From Phaeodactylum tricornutum CCAP 1055/1 (lineage: Eukaryota; Bacillariophyta; Bacillariophyceae; Surirellales; Neidiaceae), in NCBI RefSeq assembly GCF_000150955.2, contig NC_011675.1, forward strand, positions 697,150-761,149: a DNA stretch of 64,000 bases. The letters are read 5' to 3'. Under the pieces are notes generated by a model. That model was not told where the DNA came from. It made no database searches and saw only the letters and a list, made by a program, of their open reading frames with translations. A program made the position numbers and the translations under genes. Positions 44,518 to 53,725 of the stretch are shown piece after piece (position 1 is the first letter of the stretch; each line of letters starts with the position of its first letter).

Positions 44518-45192
44518 GGAAGCTCTCCGTCCTGACAGCCTCGTGGCCTCTTTGGTCTATTGATCATCTATGTACGAGTACAGATATGTTTTTCGTGTGT
44601 GCTCGACGTTACATGGCGAGCCATTGGTGGAGAGATCTTGGTCCTGGCCCCTGTTTTTACTTGTTTATGTTAGGTTTTGGTGCGGCACGGCTTATCTGTG
44701 GTCTTCTTGCTCTTGGTTTGCGCTCGGCGAAACCTGATACTCATTTCTCCTACAAATGTAAAAAGCAAAATCGTGTCCTCTAACTATAAGTATATTTCAA
44801 CACCTAAAACGAAAAGACATACGAAAGCCTTTCCGATGTGCCCCAATATAGATAGATGTGTTGTCGTCCCCGAACAGCGGCAGTGAATACAGCACGCCAA
44901 CTTTACTGTTGGCGCCCACTACAGTCAGTCAATCGGCAATCTTGTCGTGCTCAACTTCCGGCACTTCGGAGGACAGCGTGGCCAATATGTCCAAAAAGCG
45001 AAGTATGGACAGTTTTTGCGGTTCGGATTTGCAAATATCTCCAAAAACGCTTCCCCTCTTTCTGTTTCGACCTTCGTTAACAGTAAGATTCGTAGCCGGA
45101 TTTACAATACCACAAAAACTACCTTCTTCCTCTAGAATTTTATCAAGCAACGACGACCACATAATTTCGATTTTCACTACTTCTCTTTTGTC
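44518..45192. other. Divergent region before flavohemoglobin
   Basis: Several frames of 60-112 codons overlap; none has a recognisable product. Confidence 0.5.
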
Positions 45193-46473
45193 ATGAGCTC
45201 CATTATTAGTGACGAGTCCTTCCAACTTGTTCGCGCGACGGCTCCTGTCGTCGCCGAGCATATTGAGGAGATTACGGGTACGTTTTATCCCAAAATGCTT
45301 GGTCGCCATCCGGAGTTGTACCAATTTTTCAACGAATCCAACCAACGCGCGGTCCCCGGTCTCTGCCCCGCCGCTAGCGGGGTAGTAACCACCCGCCAGT
45401 CCAAGACTCTAGGAGATGCCGTAGTGCAGTATGCTCTCAACATTGATAAGTTGGAAAACTTGAACGAGGCGGTACTTCGAATTGCCCACAAGCACTGCGC
45501 ATTGGGCGTGAAGGCCGAGCACTATCAGATTGTCCATGACAACCTCATGGAAGCGATTGGCGAAGTTTTGGGTAGTGCGGTGACACCGGAAGTCGCAGCC
45601 GCGTGGAGTGAAGCTGTCATGGCTTTAGGGAAGATATTTATCGAGCAAGAGCAGAAATTGTACAACGAAGCCGAAAAAGTACAGTGGTCGGGACCGAAAG
45701 AATTCATTATCACGGATATTATTGATGAGACCCCCGTTGTGAAGTCATTCCGTATGAAGAGCAAGGATGGGCAGAAGGTCTGCCCCTTCAAACCGGGACA
45801 GTACCTTAGCATTTACGAGCAACCCAACAACAAGAAATATTTTGCTCCTCGTCACTATACGATTACTAGCCAGCCAGAAGATGATTTCTACCAGATTACC
45901 ATCAAGAAACTCATTGACCCAGCTGTTCCGGATGACCGCACTCACGACGGTATCCTCAGCCACTACTTGCATTCCAAGAACGTCAACGATGTCATCAAGC
46001 TTGGTCCCATCTTTGGTCCGGAGGTTTTACTGCAGGGGGAAAAATCCCGCGTTGCTGCTTTCATCAGTGTGGGCATTGGCATCACACCAACAATGGGAAT
46101 ACTCCCGACTGCCGTCAAGGAACGTCCTCGTACTGCCGTCTTCCATGGTGACGTTAACGGCTCAAATCACGTTTCTCGCGAAGCTTTGGAAGAGTTTGGC
46201 AACGAGCAAAGCCTGTTTTCATACTCTTACTTCAATCCCGATGAAGCTGATACAAAGCTGCAGCACTATTCGGAAGGTCTCTTAACGGGAAGCAAAATTG
46301 TCGATAAGTTGAAGGATGCTGGTGTTAATTTTGCGACAGGGACAGACTATTTCATCTGTGCTGGCCCCACAGTTGCACCAATTCTGGTCAACGAGTTACG
46401 TGAATTGGGTGTAGACAAGAAGCTTCTACATTTGGAGTTTTTTGGCCCGTTTGTCTCTCTGATTGAGGAATAG
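45193..46473 (+). CDS. hmp: Flavohemoglobin (nitric oxide dioxygenase)
   Basis: 426 codons, no intron. The enzyme turns nitric oxide and O2 into nitrate using NAD(P)H. The globin part (1-150) keeps the B10 Tyr (FYPKML), the CD1 Phe (FFNESNQR) and the proximal His (RIAHKHCALGV). Between the CD region and the E helix it has about ten extra residues (AVPGLCPAASGVVTTRQ region) compared with E. coli Hmp as I recall it. The FAD domain has RHYTI and PGQYLSIY, the NAD part GIGITPTMG and CAGP, and the end LEFFGPFVSL. All domains are complete. Closest relatives are bacterial and fungal forms; an old transfer is possible but cannot be judged here. No leader, so cytosolic. Confidence 0.95.
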   Translation: MSSIISDESFQLVRATAPVVAEHIEEITGTFYPKMLGRHPELYQFFNESNQRAVPGLCPAASGVVTTRQSKTLGDAVVQYALNIDKLENLNEAVLRIAHKHCALGVKAEHYQIVHDNLMEAIGEVLGSAVTPEVAAAWSEAVMALGKIFIEQEQKLYNEAEKVQWSGPKEFIITDIIDETPVVKSFRMKSKDGQKVCPFKPGQYLSIYEQPNNKKYFAPRHYTITSQPEDDFYQITIKKLIDPAVPDDRTHDGILSHYLHSKNVNDVIKLGPIFGPEVLLQGEKSRVAAFISVGIGITPTMGILPTAVKERPRTAVFHGDVNGSNHVSREALEEFGNEQSLFSYSYFNPDEADTKLQHYSEGLLTGSKIVDKLKDAGVNFATGTDYFICAGPTVAPILVNELRELGVDKKLLHLEFFGPFVSLIEE

Positions 46474-46878
46474 ATGAATGGGCTGATAGAAGCTATTGGC
46501 AGGAATGATCAAACGTAAAAAGAATAGAATACTATCAGAACTTCTCCTTACCCAAACCTAACTGGAATTGTCCTCCTGCATCCTTGCCGTTGTTCTGTCG
46601 TGCAAAACATTGGCTTTCTCATTCCGTGCTGACTGTGAGTTGAAATTAGATCTGTTTTTCTCGCTTCGTGCTTTACCAGTAAAGAAGCACCAAACTGTAT
46701 CCCCGATCGAGCTTGTTTACTTGCTGCTGCACTTTGTTAGTGCCCGAGAAACTTCCTGCTAAAATGTGCGTATCAAATGACATGCTCTAATTTGATCTGG
46801 GATATGACCTTCTTGCGTCTCGAGAAAAAATTCTGTGACAAAGTTTGACAGCTTACAATTCCTTATTCGCGATCTACG
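46474..46878. other. Gap between convergent genes
   Basis: One TGACTGTGAG word at 46630; it is at the 3' side of both neighbours, so it has no obvious target. Confidence 0.45.
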
Positions 46879-47944
46879 TTATTCCCCGCCTCCACCTCCG
46901 TCGCCGGAGTCGCCGCCGCCCGAGCTTGAGACTTTAGGTGGAAAGAGTGTACGCATTTTATCAATACTCATGCTTTGCATCCATATCTTTCCCGGACCAG
47001 TCATGGTAGTATTGAAGAGACCTTCTCCACCGCAACAGATGGCAGCCACGTTGCCTACCCATTGGATATCAATGGTGACCGATGATTCAAAGCAAAGAAT
47101 AGATTCAGTGTCAACCAAAAGTTTTTCACCTGGTTGAAGGTTCTGGCAAAAACGAAAGAATTCAGTGATTGAGAAATAAATGTCAGTGGGGATGGATGGA
47201 AGTTCACCTGACTTACCTTCTGGATCACAGTTCCCATGGCCATAAGGAACGCCTACCAGTAGAGAAGAGCAGTTATTGGTTTTATAGTTTTGCGGCTGAA
47301 TGGCTACGTTGGAAAGCTGCACTTACCCATTCACCGTTGCTTACGGTTTGTACGATAAAATCAATGCCGCTGCATAGGAAGCTACCGATACTTGAGGCCG
47401 GATTGAATCCAGCTCCAACTTCAGTCGTCAAATTATCCACGCCAACGGTTGCGCAAAGAAAAGAGTCTCTCATGGTGACAATCTTTCCTGCCGGACAGCT
47501 CGCCATATTGATGGGTACAATCACCCCCGGATAATCCGGAGTCATGGCAATGTAACCATCTTGATCCGTTTCGTTGGTGTAGGTCAACTGAAACAAGGAT
47601 CCACCGCCAGCGAGTCGACCAAATGTTTTTCCGAGACCCGCCAGTTTGGCTTCCATTTTCATACCATCACTCATGTAGGCCATGGCGCCGGAGAAACACA
47701 TGACTTGTCGTCGGGCCCGCAGGGGCAACTGAACAATCTGCGCGTCGGTTCCAAGAATTTCGTAAACGGGCAAACCATCCGCGTAAACGTTTGGCTTGGG
47801 AGGGACCCAGAGCTCGAATCCGGCGAGCATGGGCAGGCCGGGGGTAGGAGTCGGATCAGGCTTGGACACCGGTACGCCTTCCGCCACGGCAAAGGCGTTT
47901 GTGGGTTCGGGCGACAGGGCTTGACCAAAAGCTGGAGTTGTCAT
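46879..47944 (-). CDS. AIM24-family protein, copy A (36-nt middle exon)
   Basis: Minus strand, exons 47944-47327, 47252-47217 and 47142-46879 (305 codons; all introns gtaagt...ag). AIM24/TIGR00266 proteins are a beta-rich family found from bacteria to yeast mitochondria; their role is unclear. Seen: a Pro-rich start, then the domain from about residue 60: FSGAMAYMSDGMKMEAKL, GGSLFQLTYTNET, GYIAMTPDYPGVIVPI, TMRDSFLCATVGVD, the tiny exon AFLMAMGTVIQK, PGEKLLVDTESILCFE, and GGEGLFNTTMTGPGKIWMQS at the end. The tail is Ser/Gly-rich. The small exon is needed to keep the pattern shared with the two neighbours. Confidence 0.88.
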
Positions 47945-48379
47945 GGTAGTATGAATCCGTGGCAAATCAAAGTGAGTAACTTGCAGCAATAGAGATACAA
48001 ACACAAAGGTTATGCCGTCTTGCGTTCCCGAGGACTGCAAGTGTGTCGTTGCTCGGGAAAGCGAGAAGTAGGACGTATCGCAAGGATTGGAATGGCGTAA
48101 TTTACAGAGCGTTGTGCCGGCTAATAGCACTCGCACATGAAAAAATCAAGGATTCTGATGTTTAACGAAAAAAGGCATTGCTCACGCCAGCGTATCCGGT
48201 AAACCATAATTAAAGGAAAACGTGTTCCCATGCAATTTTCCATACATGTCTGGTGCGCATCAAAGCGAACTCGTAGTCCCTAACAAACGGACCGAGGCAA
48301 CGACCAAATTGGTCGGTTCTATCGTTCGGCTCGAAAGGTTCATTGCTCCGCGAGAGTGCAATCCTCTGCTTACCCTACC
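47945..48379. other. Divergent promoter region between AIM24 copies A and B
   Basis: 435 bp between outward-facing starts; no motif recognised. Confidence 0.5.
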
Positions 48380-49365
48380 ATGATGAAATCCTCGATTGAT
48401 AAGAAAGACTCAGCAGCGGTCCTCCACCATGCCGGATGGGACCATCTTAAGCCTCCGAAACCGGACGCTGCCAAGTTTGCTGTAACCGGACACGAAAGCC
48501 AGGTCGTCACCCTTCAGATAGGTGTCGGTGAAGCCTGCCAGGGTGAAGCCGGTACCATGATGTATCTAAGCCCCGGTATGCGACAGTCGGTGACCTACGA
48601 AGGATGCTGCCAACGTTGTTGCTCGGGTGAAAGCTGCTTTGTCGTGAACTTTACCAACAGCGGCTCCACCGGGAATCACGAGTTCGTAGCCTTGACTCCG
48701 AACTTTCCCACCGCCAAGGTGGTGCCCGTCGATCTCTCGTCACCTGATGTGGGTGGGAAGCTTGTCGCGCAGCAAGGAGCGGTACGTTTGGATCCGAGAA
48801 AATACTTTTGCTTTTTGCATTGTCTGGAAGAATCCGTTCTCATGTAGTCTGTGTGTGTGTGTCTCTCTCTCTCTTTCGCCTGCTCTCTCGGGATACAGTA
48901 CATGGCCAGTTACGGAGACGTCCGTGTGGGAATATCGTTGGATACCAACTGCATGCGCTGCTGCTGTGCAGGTTTGGGTTTGGTCCGACAGAAACTGGAG
49001 GGATCGGGAACGGTGTTCTTGGGCGGTACCGGAACGATTGTCCAAAAAGTATTGGCCGATGGTGAAACTATTTTGGTCGACACCAACTGCATCATGGCAT
49101 TTGCGTCTACGTGCAAGTTGGATTTGAAGCGTGCGGGAGGAATTCTGGTATGTAGCCTACTAGTTCTAGCAAATGTACACGGCAGCAAACGACCTTTTTA
49201 GGGACCCATCGCTCACGGTTCCCACTCCATTTCTAGGGCATGGTGGGAGGTGGAGAAGGAATTTTCAACACCACGCTGACCGGACCCGGCCTTGTCGTTG
49301 TGCAAAGCATGAATGAGACAGTCTTTCGAGAGGCCTTGGCGACACAAAAAATTTATCGCCGGTAA
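48380..49365 (+). CDS. AIM24-family protein, copy B
   Basis: Exons 48380-48781, 48899-49147 and 49237-49365 (259 codons; phases close). Same fold pattern as copy A: GTMMYLSPGMRQSVTYEG, FVALTPNFPTAKVVPVD, QQGAYMASYGDVRVGISLD across intron 1, GTGTIVQKVLADGETILVD, GGGEGIFNTTLTGPGLVVVQSM. It has two Cys clusters not usual in the family as I know it: CCQRCCSGESC near residue 75 and CMRCCCAG near 160. Intron 1 holds a TG/TC microsatellite (about 48850-48878). No leader or membrane segment. Role unknown; the clusters could bind metal or be lipid-modified (inference). Confidence 0.85.
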
Positions 49366-49958
49366 ACAACGTTTATGTGGCCTCTCAATTGCTAGGACCG
49401 TACGAAAAGAGTAGCTGACTGTAAATGCAAGCTTACTATTCATTAAACGAAACTATCGAAAGCAGTACAAAGGCTTGTTCCTTCTTTCAAGCTAGAGGTG
49501 ATACCCAATCCTCTAAAGTCTCGACTGCAATACCACGAACGGACCAAAGTTGAGAATACATCGTATGTGTCGACTTGGTCCCCAATCGCGAAAGGGTCCA
49601 TAGCCTGCCGGCGTGACTCGTGCCAGCGAGCTGGTGAAGCCGAAATGTAAGTACGCCGACTGTGACCGTGCCCGAATCAAAAATAATTTTGGGGCTAGCT
49701 AATTGGCCAGCCTGTTCCCAATGCCGGCGAAATAAACGTACAAGCCTCTTTTCATATTTACTTACTGTTAGGTATTGCAATCCGAATCTCATACTCAGCG
49801 ACTCACATAAAAATACAGGCACCCCACGAAATTGAGTATCCTATGCCCCAACCCGCCGCTGGACAGTGACTACCTTCCTTTTTCAGGTCGACACCAGTGC
49901 ACTATCAAATCTACACTCGCACTAGGTTTTGTTGGAAACATCCCACAACAACAACGAC
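49366..49958. other. Gap between AIM24 copies B and C
   Basis: A 111-codon minus-strand frame (49487-49822) is open but has no recognisable product; I do not call it a gene. Confidence 0.45.
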
Positions 49959-51197
49959 ATGAACGACGAACCAGAGATTGTTGTTGACTTTGCGGCGGCT
50001 GAGGAAGTCGCACCATTGACAGAGGAGATCCAAAACCATGCGGATCCGAGTAAGTGAAACCAGACCAAAGCCGATTGATTACCTGTCTGAATCATCCCTA
50101 CTATTGTTCTCATCATCCAAGCACTTGATCGTTGATTGTTGATAGTGGGCTCGGGGTTTCTCTGGTACACACCGCCTTTGGCGAGCACCAAGGAGCATCG
50201 TACGGGTGGGCATGAGTGGATGATATCGGGACACGATATGCAGGTGTTGACCACAACCGTCCCCCCTGGCGAACAAGTCGTGACGGAAATAGGATCCTTC
50301 ATGTACGGATCGGTCGACATGAAGACTAGCGTCGAATTGACACTATGCAGTCGGGTTGGTTTTGCCGGAGGGTTGTCGCGGATCTTGGGAGGCGAATCTT
50401 GTGTCAAAGTAATGCTCACCAACGCATCGAACGAAGAAGGTTACGTGGGTATTACACCCAACTTTCCAGCCAAGATTGTTCCCATCAAGGTAAGCATTGT
50501 TCGTAAGAAAGCTGATCGTCAACTCTTCACAGTGTTCTGCTCTAATGTGATGCCCTGAACCTAATGTATCGTCTACGTGTAGTTTGGACATCACATCAGC
50601 CCCGATCACGCTTTGATTTCTCAAGGCGGTGCTTATATGAGTCATCTCGGAGACGTAAACGTCGGTAAGTTACTTACGGGAGATAATTCAGGCAATCTCG
50701 AAGGAAACAATGCCTCATTGAAATACTTTGCTTGACAGGCTGCGATTTGGATGCCAGTCTCCGTACGTGTTGCTGCGCTGGCTTTGGCTGCTTTCGACAA
50801 AAGATTACGGGTAGCGATGAGAGTATCGCCTTTCTCGCAGCGGGTGGTACCCTGATTTATCGGTATTTGTCAGAAAACGAAACCATCACGGTGGATAGTC
50901 GCTCCGTTGTGGCTATGGAAGAGACCGTCACCTTGGGAATCGCTCCCAATGGTCGGATCTGCATGTGTTGTTTGGGAGGGGAAGGGTGTTTTTCCACCAC
51001 CCTCACTGGACCCGGAAAAGTCTTTATGCAGGTAAGATACGTTCGTAAATAGAGAACCCCTTACAAGGAATAACACGGACTAACAACAGAGTTTGCCTTG
51101 GGATTTACAGAGTATGAACTTTCAAAAATTCCGAGACGCTGTCCAAACAACAGTCATTGACGATCGGGGCGACGGGAGTGAGAGTGCTTTTAACTAA
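49959..51197 (+). CDS. AIM24-family protein, copy C (five exons)
   Basis: Exons 49959-50049, 50146-50489, 50583-50664, 50739-51031 and 51111-51197 (298 codons; phases close). Seen: GSFMYGSVDMKTSVELTL, GYVGITPNFPAKIVPI, QGGAYMSHLGDVNVGCDLD across intron 3, GGTLIYRYLSENETITVDSRS, GGEGCFSTTLTGPGKVFMQ at intron 4, then a short acidic tail. Cys clusters CCCAGFGCF and CMCCLGGEGC are again present. It is closer to copy B than to copy A in these clusters, and its introns are partly at the same places (for example between GGA and YM), which points to duplication. Role unknown. Confidence 0.85.
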
Positions 51198-51304
51198 AGT
51201 TCCGTATGGCGGTGAAGCATTCATTAATACGTCTCGTGGAAATACTTAAGTAATAGCAGAAAAAGTTTGTTTTATTCAGTATGTAAAACAAGCGACCGCG
51301 GCTC

Positions 51305-53005
51305 TCAGTCTATTACGGAAGCGGCACCGTAAGCCACGGTGATGTCCGGATCAATATGTGTATTCACAGATGCTGATGGCAGTGCCTGTTGAACGAGTTT
51401 TCGTATTTGTGGGATGCGGGTTGTCCCGCCCACCATGACAACCTCGTCAACATCATCGTGACGCAAATTCAAGTCGTTCAGTAGGCGTGTCACGGGCGAA
51501 ATGGAGCGTGCGTACAGCGCTTGCACACTCTGTTCGTACTCGCGAGAGGTTAGCGACAGCCGGAAAGTGGTCAGGTCGGTGCAAAAACCTTCGAGAGACA
51601 CATCTGGGTCAACGTAGTCTTCGGGAAATCCGAGACACTCCGCCTCGACTGTTCCGTTGCCATCCGGGTATGCCGACAACGCAATCTTGAGTTGTTCTCC
51701 TAACGTATGGAAGGATGATACGGTACAAAGCGGCACCGTTTGTAGAGACGTACACGATGCCGAAAGCTGGTCTTCTAGATCCACATTGCTGGGCAGAGCT
51801 TGGACCAGTGACTGTAACGCTTGTGAGACTCGAGAAACTACGGCCTGTCCATGGCGATGCTCGAGCAAAAAGTGAGCAATGGCCGCGTCAAAATCCGCAC
51901 CACCCAGTCGATCGTCTCCGTCGCTGCCCATGACGTCGACGAACCCGTCGCTCACGTGCAGCAAGGAAACGTCGAGTGTGCCTCCACCAAAATCGTACAC
52001 GAGGATGTGATCCACACCTTCTTTCCGATTCAACCCGTAAGCCAAAGCGGCTGCTGTGGGCTCTTCTACGACACGCGCGACGGTAACACCGGCTTGTCGG
52101 AAAGCTTGGTACGTGGCGAGTTTTTGCGCGGCATTGAATTTGGCGGGGACGCAAATAACGGCCGATTTGATGTTGTCGTGTCCCAAAAAGGTTTCGGTGA
52201 TTCTCATGAGATGACTGACGACGTACGATCCCACCTGCTGTGGTGAAATTGGCCGCGACGTCTCGGGCACACCAAAGACGACGCCGTGCTCGGGGTCGGC
52301 CGTCACGGCGAATTCGACCTCCTCCCGCAATTCCGTCATGGCGGGGTCGTCCGAGGGCCGCCCCAAAACGCGTTTGGCTTGATACAGGGTGTGGTGTGGA
52401 TGGGAATCAATCCGTCGTTTCGCAGCTTGCCCGACCACAACGGCCGTGGGGTGCGGGTCCAGTAAGGACGACACTTTGGACGAGGGTCCAACGGGGCGTT
52501 CGGAAATTTCGAGAAAGGACACGACGGAGGGTACAATGGGAGAATTTGTGAGCGGATCCGGTATGCACTGAATATCTCCGACACCCTTGGACGGGGCTTG
52601 TACACAAATAACACTGTTGGTGGTACCGAGGTCGATCCCGGCAACCGTCGCGCGTCCCCGAAAGCCCATTTTGGCCATAATGCCAAAGGCCAGAATCCCG
52701 ACCCCGATGAGAGAAGGCAGTAAAGCTTCGGCGCCACCCGAAGGTGCGTCTTGGCCGTGTTTTTGCAATGCTTTACTCGGACGCTTCCGCGGTGGGACTT
52801 GCGGTGGCGAGGCTTCGGCGGACCCCGAGACGTCATTGTGGGTGGAACTAGTCGAAGCCGAACCCGCGGTTTTGTCGCGTTTTCCCCGACGAACCCTCAT
52901 TGTCGGATGGAGCGTACGCCGCCTTTCCCCGCTATCGTGCCTTTCCGTACGGTGGTCACTGCTCGTCACGGATGCTTCGTTCGGTTCGGTGGTCGATTGG
53001 CACAT
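51305..53005 (-). CDS. HSPA13/STCH-like Hsp70 ATPase, membrane-anchored
   Basis: 566 codons from the ATG at 53005; an open frame continues upstream but without an ATG. A Ser/Arg-rich N-terminus leads to one hydrophobic segment (LLPSLIGVGILAFGIMAKMGF, near 94-113). The rest is an Hsp70 ATPase domain: IDLGTTNSV (near 124), VVEEPTAAALAYG, LVYDFGGGTLDVSL, MGSDGDDRLGGADFD and VVMVGGTTRIPQIRKLVQQ close to the C-terminus. The substrate-binding domain that normally follows is absent, as in HSPA13/STCH, a microsome-bound protein. Whether this one lies in the ER or another membrane cannot be told. A Ser/Val-rich insertion in the second lobe is unusual. Confidence 0.85.
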   Translation of the reverse strand: MCQSTTEPNEASVTSSDHRTERHDSGERRRTLHPTMRVRRGKRDKTAGSASTSSTHNDVSGSAEASPPQVPPRKRPSKALQKHGQDAPSGGAEALLPSLIGVGILAFGIMAKMGFRGRATVAGIDLGTTNSVICVQAPSKGVGDIQCIPDPLTNSPIVPSVVSFLEISERPVGPSSKVSSLLDPHPTAVVVGQAAKRRIDSHPHHTLYQAKRVLGRPSDDPAMTELREEVEFAVTADPEHGVVFGVPETSRPISPQQVGSYVVSHLMRITETFLGHDNIKSAVICVPAKFNAAQKLATYQAFRQAGVTVARVVEEPTAAALAYGLNRKEGVDHILVYDFGGGTLDVSLLHVSDGFVDVMGSDGDDRLGGADFDAAIAHFLLEHRHGQAVVSRVSQALQSLVQALPSNVDLEDQLSASCTSLQTVPLCTVSSFHTLGEQLKIALSAYPDGNGTVEAECLGFPEDYVDPDVSLEGFCTDLTTFRLSLTSREYEQSVQALYARSISPVTRLLNDLNLRHDDVDEVVMVGGTTRIPQIRKLVQQALPSASVNTHIDPDITVAYGAASVID

Positions 53006-53173
53006 GGTACGGTGACCCCGACACGCATTTCCGTCGTCAGGAACGCTCGTTTGGGTCTCGTTGTGGTATCGCAAAGGACCTAACAGTAAGATGAATGGGG
53101 AACCATCATCGTATGAGGGCGACAATTAGGCGTCTGCCGCAAGAACAATACACGTGGAAGAGATTAAACAGTC

Positions 53174-53183
53174 TGACTGTGAC
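53174..53183 (+). promoter_or_regulatory. TGACTGTGAC word
   Basis: 169 bp upstream of the minus-strand Hsp70-like start. Confidence 0.4.
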
Positions 53184-53623
53184 TTACCTATTCGAAAACA
53201 ATCTGTCGTACCGACACAGGGGATTTTCAACAGGTAGCAAGGCAATTACCGCTTAGAGGTTAACAGGTAGCTTTTCTAGCTAGCTCTAGATACTCTAATT
53301 AGAGCGCCGATAATGCACGACCGTGTGTATATGTGTGACACGCATTCATTTTTCTCCACACCGACGCTACGCGAGAACGAGGGTAGATTCGGTCCGTGTC
53401 GAAAAAGTAGCTTCCGGAATACCGTGTCTACCGTGGCGCTCACTGTCAGTCAGACCCTCCCTGACTTTCTTGGCAATCTACCGGCCGAATCTTACAGTTA
53501 GTCACTCTCAGGTATTGGATGGGAATCGGGACCGACAGAGTTTGGGTGGGGTAGAACTGTCGGGAGTGACCTCGAGACGGAGTTGTTTGTAACACACACA
53601 TAGAGAGAGACGACTCGACAAAT

Positions 53624-53633
53624 TTGACAGTGA
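53624..53633 (+). promoter_or_regulatory. TTGACAGTGA word
   Basis: 93 bp before the ATG at 53726, in the gene's direction. Confidence 0.45.
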
Positions 53634-53725
53634 CTACTCCCACTTTTCTTCGTCAAGAACGAGATTCTGGACTTAACGACCACACCCTCACTCGAGACGG
53701 TTTCCCACAACCCTGCTGGCCTGTG

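Larger units (their letters stand above)
53006..53725. other. Divergent promoter region with three TGACWGTGA words
   Basis: Between the Hsp70-like gene (minus) and the Duc1/PH/DUF547 gene (plus). Words at 53174-53183, 53440-53449 (reversed) and 53624-53633. Confidence 0.55.

Noticed and set aside
48850-48878. TG/TC run as a CRISPR-like or regulatory repeat
   Set aside because: It is a simple microsatellite within an intron; no CRISPR array exists in the window.
49487-49822. 111-codon minus-strand ORF between AIM24 copies
   Set aside because: No motif or leader and no sign of splicing; could be real but cannot be supported.
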